Below, in pieces: positions 25,898 through 32,772 of a stretch of 64,000 nucleotides of DNA. The stretch is from Palsa-189 sp963803735 (GTDB taxonomy: Bacteria > Acidobacteriota > Terriglobia > Acidiferrales > UBA7541): positions 1-64,000 of the forward strand of contig CAWDNV010000029.1 in NCBI GenBank assembly GCA_963803735.1. The letters are read 5' to 3'. Position numbers and translations under genes: made by a program. A model generated the notes under the pieces. The model was not told where the DNA came from and ran no database searches. It worked only from the letters and a program-made list of their open reading frames with translations. The first letter of the stretch is position 1. Every line of letters starts with the position of its first letter.

Positions 25898-26304
25898 TGA
25901 CAAATCGTAAAGAACCAGGCGCTCACGTGCGACCCCCGCTCACCGACCTCGAAAACGAAGTGATGCATGCCGTATGGGAACGGGAGGCGTGCACTGTCGA
26001 CGCGGTCCATCGGATCATCGCCCGTAAGCGCAACCTCAAAGAAACAACCACTCGCACCTTACTGCGCCGCCTTGAGCACAAGGGCTACCTTATGCATGAG
26101 TCGGATGGGAGAGCCTATGTGTATCGGGCGGTAGAACCAGCGCGTAGTTTAGCGGCCCGCGCTGTCCGACAGATCATCGACCGATTTTGCCAGGGATCCG
26201 TTGAAGAGCTGGTGACGGGCATGGTAGACGCCAAAGTCCTTACTAAAGTCGAAATCGAACGGTTGGGGGAATTTGTGCGCAACCGGAGGCAGGGAGGAAA
26301 GTGA
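25897..26304 (+). CDS. blaI: BlaI/MecI/CopY-family transcriptional repressor
   Basis: 135 residues. N-terminal winged helix: LTDLENEVMHAVWEREACTV, then TTTRTLLRRLEHKGYLMHES, the recognition helix region of the family. YVYRAVEPARSLAARAV leads into the C-terminal dimerisation helix (about 85-130). Such repressors dimerise on TACA/TGTA operators and are inactivated by proteolysis through a BlaR1-like sensor, whose gene follows with overlapping stop/start. It is autoregulated if the operator at 25881-25897 is used. Confidence 0.93.
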   Translation: MTNRKEPGAHVRPPLTDLENEVMHAVWEREACTVDAVHRIIARKRNLKETTTRTLLRRLEHKGYLMHESDGRAYVYRAVEPARSLAARAVRQIIDRFCQGSVEELVTGMVDAKVLTKVEIERLGEFVRNRRQGGK

Positions 26305-28061
26305 TGGAACGTCTATTTCTTGAATGTACGATCCGGGCAGCCTTACTTGTGGCAGGAACGGCAGCTGTGATCCTTGTGTTGCGGGTCAAGGATGCGGCGG
26401 TAAAGCACAAAATCTGGACGGGCGTCATGTTTTTGATGTTGATGCTTCCTGCTTGGACTGCCTGGGGACCCAAGGCGTCTGTGCGTCTGTTGCCTATCCA
26501 AGCGCAGAAAAGTACGACGGCGGCTCATGGACACGATTTTTTGGTTGGCATTGCGAGCAAAACCAACTCGGAGGACTCTCGTGGAACGCCGTCTCCTGTA
26601 TTGAATTGGCGAAGTGTCTTCTTGGGCGTGTATTTGCTGGGTTTTGGTGCGCTGCTGCTCCGCTTGGCAATTGGTACCGTTCGTGCGCACAAGCTTGTTT
26701 GCCGAGCAGTGTTATTCGAAGGGAGGTTGACCAGCTCTTCCTGTACTGTACCAGTGACCGTGGGTTTGCTTCATCCGAAAGTGATTTTGCCGGAAGAGTG
26801 GCGTGATTGGCCGGAAGCGAAACTGGCTGCTGTCTTAACGCACGAGGGCGAGCACGCTAGGCGTCGTGACCCCCTAATCAAATGGCTCGCCCTCTTCAAC
26901 CGTGCTCTCTACTGGTTTCATCCACTGGCATGGTCTCTCGAATCCCGCCTCTCTACTCTTGCTGAGGAAGCCTGCGACAATCTCGTGCTATCGCGGGGCC
27001 ATCGTCCCCTCGATTATTCCGAATACCTTGTGCAGATGGCTCGTTCTGTCTCCGACTCAGGAGTGCGGCTCAACATTGCCGGTGTTGATATGCTCGGCAG
27101 TTCCTTGCCAAAACGAATTCGAAGAATCACTGAGGGTAGGCTGATTGAGAGTATTTCGCGTGTGCGGATGGCGTTGCTTGTTTCAGCTAGTGCGGCTATG
27201 TGCCTATTATTGGCGGCGGGTAATCTCGATCACGCTTTGGCCTCTCCTGACGATTCCCCACAGAGCCAATTGGGCAATTCTTCCGAATCGAGTGCAATCC
27301 GTTTGAAATTCGATTCCGTCACAATTCACGTTAACGCGAGCGGAGACAAAGCCCCAGGAGTCGGCCCCACAACCGCCCATACATCACTAGGACTGCTTAT
27401 GGTGAGTGCTTATCAACTACCGGAGAGCCAATTTTTGGGTCTGCCTGACTGGGCCGACTCGGACCGTTTTGACATCCAAGGCACAGTGGGTGGAAATCCA
27501 GGACCGGAACAGACGAGCATGATGTGGCAATCGGTTCTCGCCGACGAGTTCAAACTAACAATGCACCGCGAGACGCGGCAGCTTCCCTTCTATGAACTTG
27601 TAATCGCAACGCCGGGGAGGCTAGGCCCTCAGCTTCATCCGAACGACACTAAGTGTGACCCAGGAGCAGCAATGGGAACACCTGCGTCCATTGCATGTGG
27701 CCGCGTCTCACTTACTCGGACGGCCAGTGCGTTGAGATATTCAGGCCAGGGCATGACCATTCAACAGTTTATTGCAACCCTAGCTGGTTTCGGGTCGAAC
27801 GAGAAGCTTGACCGCTGGGGTATGAATCGAAATCTTGACCGTCCCATCGAGGATCGGACAGGACTGAAGGGAAAATTCGATCTTGAGCTTGAATTTGCAC
27901 CACAGTGGCCGGGCTTCGATACTATCTCTGGCCCTTCGGGACCGCCATTACTGTTCAAAGCTTTGGAGGAGCAACTAAGACTCAAGCTAGAGCCGCGAAC
28001 AGGTCCCGTCGATGTTTTGGTTATCGACTATGTGGAACGACCCTCTGAGAGGAACTTGTAG
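26304..28061 (+). CDS. BlaR1-like M56 membrane metalloprotease with C-terminal TIGR03435 domain
   Basis: 585 residues; the ATG at 26304 has GGAGG six bases upstream (a GTG one codon earlier is possible). Membrane segments at about 11-27, 37-55, 104-124 and 288-306. The zinc protease motif is HEGEH at 180-184, followed by LYWFHPLAW and EEACDNLVL, as in BlaR1/MecR1. Instead of a penicillin-binding sensor, the exported C-terminus (about 330-585) is a TIGR03435 domain: LKFDSVTIHVN, LLMVSAYQLPESQFLGLPDW, DEFKLTMHRETRQLPFYEL, DRTGLKGKFDLELEFAP, VLVIDYVERPSERN. It probably senses an unknown extracytoplasmic signal and cleaves the BlaI-type repressor. Confidence 0.92.
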   Translation: MERLFLECTIRAALLVAGTAAVILVLRVKDAAVKHKIWTGVMFLMLMLPAWTAWGPKASVRLLPIQAQKSTTAAHGHDFLVGIASKTNSEDSRGTPSPVLNWRSVFLGVYLLGFGALLLRLAIGTVRAHKLVCRAVLFEGRLTSSSCTVPVTVGLLHPKVILPEEWRDWPEAKLAAVLTHEGEHARRRDPLIKWLALFNRALYWFHPLAWSLESRLSTLAEEACDNLVLSRGHRPLDYSEYLVQMARSVSDSGVRLNIAGVDMLGSSLPKRIRRITEGRLIESISRVRMALLVSASAAMCLLLAAGNLDHALASPDDSPQSQLGNSSESSAIRLKFDSVTIHVNASGDKAPGVGPTTAHTSLGLLMVSAYQLPESQFLGLPDWADSDRFDIQGTVGGNPGPEQTSMMWQSVLADEFKLTMHRETRQLPFYELVIATPGRLGPQLHPNDTKCDPGAAMGTPASIACGRVSLTRTASALRYSGQGMTIQQFIATLAGFGSNEKLDRWGMNRNLDRPIEDRTGLKGKFDLELEFAPQWPGFDTISGPSGPPLLFKALEEQLRLKLEPRTGPVDVLVIDYVERPSERNL

Positions 28062-28166
28062 CTATTGCTCCTGCGCTGCGATCCGCCAATGGCGATTGCT
28101 CCTATTTCTACGGCTGTAATTTGTCCGGTTGGTCACGCTTCGCAGTGCTTCACCCTTATGATCGGG

Positions 28167-28531
28167 CTAATCGGCTGCGGTGGCGGCTTCGTTCAAACGG
28201 GCAATTATGAGACCTGAGACATTCCCGCTGCGATTTGTGGAGTTGTGAAACATCTCCTCTCGCCCCCTCATCTGGCTGTAGTTCGGGTTAAGAATTTTTA
28301 CCCACGAAGTTGGCGCTGGCGCGTATATGCCGCGTTTGTATTTACCGACGATTCCTTCACAGTCCTGCTGGCATATGGCTTCGAACAATCTGACGCCGTG
28401 CCTCTCCATGTGGCTTGCATATAACAGGTTCGGTTTCGACTCGCTCGAATTAATTGCCGTAACCTGAGTTTGCGTTCGATCAGTGGCAGGCTTCGGAGGT
28501 CCTCGTTATTAGCCACAGCAAATGGAAGCAA
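28167..28531 (-). pseudogene. Frameshifted C-terminal remnant of an ATP-dependent DNA ligase
   Basis: Two overlapping minus-strand frames join. One gives NNEDLRSLPLIERKLRLRQL; after a shift near 28420 the other gives GVRLFEAICQQDCEGIVGKY then PAPTSWVKILNPNYSQMRGR and a stop at 28167. These are motifs IV-VI of bacterial ATP-dependent ligases (LPLIERK; EGIVxK; W.KI.NP.YSQ..GR). The nucleotidyl-transfer lysine region is absent upstream, so it is inactive. A similar tail occurs at 35962-36138. Confidence 0.7.
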
Positions 28532-28622
28532 TATAGGATCGCATTGACTTTACGCGGTAGTCTTTAATCACGCGAATAGCCGGGCAAATGCTGATGTCGT
28601 TGTCGCGAGGCAAAACTTCACT

Positions 28623-29798
28623 CTATCGGGATGACACGGCAGTATCCGCGTAGCCGAGGCGCACCATGCCTTCCTGCTTGCCGTTCACAGAAGCCTGGGT
28701 CAGCCATTCGAGTGAGGCTTTGAAGAGCATTAGATGATTTCGTTCCCACATTGCGTTGTGTGAGGAGCAAGCTAGATCAACGAATACCTTCTGACGCGAC
28801 GCTAAATCAGCATATAAGTCGCGGACGCGCTCCTGCGGAACCTACTTGTCGTGTACGCCGGAGACCATCAATGTTGGAACGCCTATTTTTGTTGCAGCGG
28901 CAGAATTAAAGCCCCAGACGGTTACGTTGGGAGAGCGCCTTACGCCCGCGCCCCAAGTTGCTCCAACAGGATCAGATTTAATCATTTCTGACCAGATGCT
29001 TTCTCCTACCGCCGGGTCATATTGATCCGGGCACCCCACCTGTCGGTTCCAATTCGCAACGAACTCTTCATGTGACCCCGTGTTCATGGCTGGCCCTTCG
29101 GCAGGCACTTGAGCGGGTGGAGTCCCGGACATCGTGCGGTTGTAAGCCGGTGCCAGCAAAACGAGTTTCTGAACCTTGTCTGGATTTTGGGCAGCGTAAC
29201 CACCTGCTCGCGGCCCACCCAATGACCATGCGACAAGATTGAGTTTTTCAACGTGCCGCAATGCTCGAATGTAATCCACGACGGCGGCAATATCGTTCCA
29301 GTCGGACGCGATGGTGGTCATATGGCGACCATAGCGGGCCGCGCAGGGTGCGGAAAGCAGGATCGGCACAAACTGGACCTGCTGCTCTTTCGCAAGATTG
29401 CATGGATCGTTCATTGCCAGCGGGCGGGTTGACCGACCATAGCCCGTGACATCCATGGCGAACACGTCGAAACCGGCCTGCGCAAGATATGCCATCCAAC
29501 TGTAATCCTGATAGGGAACGTCGAAGCCGACCTCTGCTGGCGTGCCCGCGCCGTGAATGAATAAGACAACGCGGTCGGCCAAAGACGAGGCCCGAAGGGC
29601 AGTGGCAGAACGGAGCCGTTCACGCAAATACAACTGCGAAACCTGACCAGCTATCGATGGCACGGTAGAACGCACGGACACGTAATGATCAATCGTCAGG
29701 ACTTGGCTGCTGTCATCAGCTACAGCAGCCTGCGCGAACATCAAAATGGTTATTCCCCAGAGCAAGCAAGAAGCCACGCGCTTTCTCATGATTTTCAA
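28623..29798 (-). pseudogene. Secreted alpha/beta hydrolase split by an in-frame TAG
   Basis: From the ATG at 29798 the frame codes 318 residues: signal peptide about 1-27 (AVA-D), VVLFIHGAGTPAEVGFDVPY, nucleophile serine in VAWSLGGPRAGGYA, and the acid-loop aspartate in VSGVHDK. It stops at TAG (28842-28844). The same frame then continues 72 codons, VPQERVRDLYADLASRQKVF to LACSSHNAMWERN, supplying the expected catalytic histidine, up to a stop at 28623. The full gene would be 391 residues. The TAG most simply replaces CAG (Gln). The shorter product lacks the histidine and should be inactive. Confidence 0.85.
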
Positions 29799-30036
29799 CT
29801 CCGGCGCGGATAGCTTTGAACCGCAGGTGCGAGAAATTTCAATGCGTATTGTTGTACGCCCATGGGGAAACAGCAGTCAAGGACCCCGATGCTTACGTCG
29901 TGGGCACGGGGCACGCTGAATTCGATATCGCAAGAGAGACTGGGCGTCAAGCGACGGTCAGAGTTCCCGCGCCTCCTCGGCTCAGGACCAGTTTTTGTGT
30001 TATACCTGCTGCAACCTGAAGTGCGAGGATCTTTCA

Positions 30037-30600
30037 ATGAGAAAAAGTTTATTACTAATAGTAATTGCGTTTGCGGGATTTGCTGGCTTTCTCATGGGCC
30101 AAGTTACTACCGAGAGCAAATTGGAGATCGTAAAATACCCGCTGCCCGGCTCTGAGGACACGGTCGGAGAAGTTGAGACGCAACAGGCACGGAAGGTCCT
30201 AGATGACTTTTATCAATCTAACGTACTTAAGATGAGTGCCGATGCTTCTCCTATCAACGATGTCGCCGCAAGAGGCCGTCTCATGGCGGACCATTTCATC
30301 CAGGTCAGCGAGAGGTTTGGAGTTGGCGAAAGACTTACCAAAGCCAAGGTTCTGGGGGACACGAAATCGGGACAAATGCATATGGACCACCTCAAGCACG
30401 ACCATATTCGACTGATCGCATTTGGTGAAAACGTAGTTGTCGTGACTGGACACAGCAGTTCGGTCCTGCATTACAACGGCAAAGTCGATACCGCTGATCG
30501 CGTGTTTGGGGATACCTGGGTTAAGCTGAATGGACGCTGGCAGCAAGTGATACACGGCGTGGCGAGCGCTCCTAATGGTGTCACGAGAGGTTATGAATAG
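30037..30600 (+). CDS. Secreted DUF4440/SnoaL-like (NTF2 fold) protein
   Basis: 187 residues from the ATG at 30037 with GAGG upstream; the frame opens 14 codons earlier without a site. Signal peptide about 1-21 (LLIVIAFAGFAGFLMGQ). The mature domain has a long first helix (QQARKVLDDFYQSNVLKM) and closing strands DHIRLIAFGENVVVVTGHSS and RVFGDTWVKLNGRWQQVIHG, the usual DUF4440 pattern. Function unknown; ligand-binding or isomerase-like folds share it. It precedes a DltE-like SDR by 47 bases and may be co-transcribed. Confidence 0.75.
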   Translation: MRKSLLLIVIAFAGFAGFLMGQVTTESKLEIVKYPLPGSEDTVGEVETQQARKVLDDFYQSNVLKMSADASPINDVAARGRLMADHFIQVSERFGVGERLTKAKVLGDTKSGQMHMDHLKHDHIRLIAFGENVVVVTGHSSSVLHYNGKVDTADRVFGDTWVKLNGRWQQVIHGVASAPNGVTRGYE

Positions 30601-30647
30601 GAAAAGCCTCAAGCAATTCTGTTCTGCTCGTTAAGGAGATCCAAGAC

Positions 30648-31427
30648 ATGCAAATGGCAGGTAACACGATTCTCATCACTGGTGGAAGTTCCGGTATTGG
30701 CCGGGCACTTGCCGAGGCATTTCATAAGCTCGGGAATCAGGTGATCATTGCGGGTCGGCGCAAAGTTCTTTTGGATTCAGTGACCGCACAAAATCCGGGA
30801 ATGAAATCAGCCGTGCTCGACGTGCAGGATTCGGCGAAGCTCAAGACTTTCGCGGCTCAGATCACCGAGGACTTTCCGTCTCTCAATGTGCTCATCAACA
30901 ACGCGGGCATCGCGAGGCTTGAGAATCTTAACAAGACGCCAGCAAACCTGACTGACGCCGAAGCGATCATAGAAACAAATCTACTCGCGCCCTTACGCTT
31001 GACAGCGTCTCTGCTCCCCTTGCTGAAAAAGCAGCCACGCTCGACTATCATGATGGTCTCATCTGGACTCGCGTTCTTGCCATTGGCTATGACGCCCACC
31101 TATTGTGCGACAAAGGCAGCCATCCACTCCTACACACAGTCGCTTCGCTACCAACTCAAGGATACAGCTGTCGAGGTTCTTGAGTTGGTGCCACCTTATG
31201 TAGCTACTGAGTTGGGGGGAGCTCGTCAGGCGAACGATCCTCGTGCGATGCCGCTCGCCGAATTCACCGCAGAAGTTATAGAGATTCTACAGACGCAGCC
31301 AGAGGCAAAGGAAATCTGTGTGAAGCGGGTCTACCCTCTCCGGTTTGCGGCAGAACAGGGCCAAGTGAAATACGAAGAGCAGTTTCTCGGTTTCAACAAT
31401 TCTGTGGCCGCAGCTGCTTCCGTCTAG
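30648..31427 (+). CDS. Short-chain dehydrogenase, DltE-like
   Basis: 259 residues; AAGGAG nine bases before the ATG. TGGSSGIGRALAEAFHKLGN nucleotide motif, VLINNAGIAR, MMVSSGLAFLPLAMTPTYCA with the catalytic Y-x-x-x-K (YCATK), and the long QLKDTAVEVLELVPPYVATE segment that marks the DltE group. That group is linked by name to D-alanyl-lipoteichoic acid loci in Firmicutes, but here it is an orphan oxidoreductase of unknown substrate. Confidence 0.9.
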   Translation: MQMAGNTILITGGSSGIGRALAEAFHKLGNQVIIAGRRKVLLDSVTAQNPGMKSAVLDVQDSAKLKTFAAQITEDFPSLNVLINNAGIARLENLNKTPANLTDAEAIIETNLLAPLRLTASLLPLLKKQPRSTIMMVSSGLAFLPLAMTPTYCATKAAIHSYTQSLRYQLKDTAVEVLELVPPYVATELGGARQANDPRAMPLAEFTAEVIEILQTQPEAKEICVKRVYPLRFAAEQGQVKYEEQFLGFNNSVAAAASV

Positions 31428-31526
31428 CCCTGGTTTCGCTGACGAGAACGTACGCTTTTGGCTTTGACTTCTTGACGTTTTTCTTTATGCAGCCCGGCCA
31501 CGAATCTCGGGAAGGGAAATAGCATC

Positions 31527-31799
31527 ATGGCGGACCTACAAAGCAAAGAACTGGTGGAAAAAGAGACTGCTCTAATTGCAGAGATTGAACGCTTGTTGCC
31601 GGATTTCGCCCGCTCCTGTCGTGGCAGCGAGGATGTGGTGATTATCCATCAGGATTCATTCGCGGCGGACTACCAGGACGAAGAATATGCACTCTTCGGG
31701 AAAGCTATGAAGTTCGCGGGCATCTACGGAAAGGAAATCCGCGTAATCGGAAAGAACAGAGAGACGCTCACTACGGCGAAAGCCGCACTCGTACAGTGA
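31527..31799 (+). CDS. Hypothetical protein
   Basis: 90 residues, MADLQSKELVEKETALIAEI at the N-terminus. A helical first third and an alpha/beta remainder (VVIIHQDSFAADYQDEEYAL; GIYGKEIRVIGKNRETLTTA). Acidic and soluble. GGGAAGGG lies upstream of the ATG. It converges with the acidic gene at 31807. No family is recognised. Confidence 0.6.
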   Translation: MADLQSKELVEKETALIAEIERLLPDFARSCRGSEDVVIIHQDSFAADYQDEEYALFGKAMKFAGIYGKEIRVIGKNRETLTTAKAALVQ

Positions 31800-31806
31800 C
31801 TACAGC

Positions 31807-32103
31807 TTATCCTTCGCCGCCATCTTCTTTTTCACTATCCGGCTGCACGTACTGTTCCGCGGGGTTCGGTTGCTCGTTACAGATTCCGCTTATTTCGCCT
31901 CGCTCCTGCATTATGAATGACATAGGGCAGCCTTCTTGGTTAGGCTCAACCTCAAGTTGACTATTGTCTTTTTCTCCGGTTGTCACGGTCCATGAAGGAG
32001 CATCACTGGCGGGAAACGAGTCCTCGGAGGCTTCATTCACCACGTCGGTGGCGTTATCCGCCGATGCAGGCTCATCTCGTTTCGTGGCTGGCTTCGATGT
32101 CAT
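31807..32103 (-). CDS. Small acidic, probably disordered protein
   Basis: 98 residues rich in E, D, S and P. It contains VVNEASEDSFPASDAPSWTV, a short motif (DEASEDSFPASDPPAW type) that I recall in many small uncharacterised bacterial proteins. The remainder is low complexity and ends EKEDGGEG. Two cysteines (GCPM, GICN). Function unknown. Confidence 0.6.
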   Translation of the reverse strand: MTSKPATKRDEPASADNATDVVNEASEDSFPASDAPSWTVTTGEKDNSQLEVEPNQEGCPMSFIMQERGEISGICNEQPNPAEQYVQPDSEKEDGGEG

Positions 32104-32191
32104 CGGTTCACCCTTTTAAGTTTACCGAGTGTAGGGTCATCTTGCTTCGTCAATGCCTAGCGAAATAAAGCGAATATGCTACCCTCCGCGT

Positions 32192-32653
32192 ATGTCGGTG
32201 CGTTCATGCCGCGTCACGATCCGCGATACCAAGGGTATCGAGCACAGCACCGAAGTAACTGCCGAAAGCCTTTATGAAGCGGTCGCGCTCGGGCTCCGGG
32301 CAATCCTCCAGTGCAGTTGGGTCGAGGACATCGGCCAGAGCTTCACAATTCGAGTCTTGGCCAGAGATACGCCAGTCGAGCACACTGTGGAATTTCGTGC
32401 GTTTCACAAGTGGCTGGAACAGCGAGGGAGAAGTCCAAGTGAGATTAGGGCGCGGGGTCAGATAGGAAGCTCCGATGAGGAAGAATGCCACATTGAATCG
32501 TACTTAGTAAAACCGTCGCTGCCTCGTAGAACGTCGTTGCCTTTGCAGGCCGTTACCGGCGCAACGCGGCTGAACTATGGTGTACACAGTGCCGGTCTCA
32601 AGGTCGAGCCGCCACAGTCGTCTCCGGCCTCTCCCCTCTTGCGCACAAGTTAA
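32192..32653 (+). CDS. Conserved hypothetical protein, possibly with a shifted C-terminus
   Basis: 153 residues from the ATG at 32192. Residues 1-80 (SVRSCRVTIRDTKGIEHSTE, then VTAESLYEAVALGLRAI, ending in VEHTVEFRAFHKWLEQRGRS) match a short family frequent in Acidobacteriota, whose members I recall as about 90-100 residues. The last about 65 residues (GQIGSSDEEECHIESYLVKP onward) look unlike a folded domain and may result from a frameshift that missed the usual stop. Function unknown. Confidence 0.6.
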   Translation: MSVRSCRVTIRDTKGIEHSTEVTAESLYEAVALGLRAILQCSWVEDIGQSFTIRVLARDTPVEHTVEFRAFHKWLEQRGRSPSEIRARGQIGSSDEEECHIESYLVKPSLPRRTSLPLQAVTGATRLNYGVHSAGLKVEPPQSSPASPLLRTS

Positions 32654-32772
32654 CCGTTGTATTAATTTACCCCCTCCCGAACGATCGCCCGTACCCCCCG
32701 ATGACGAAATGCTGTAAGCGCAGCCAAAGGGCTCGCCACCTGGGGTTATGCATGTGCTTATGGGGAGACGTT

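Noticed and set aside
28062..28166. Terminator after the BlaR1-like gene
   Set aside because: No stem followed by a T-run could be found.
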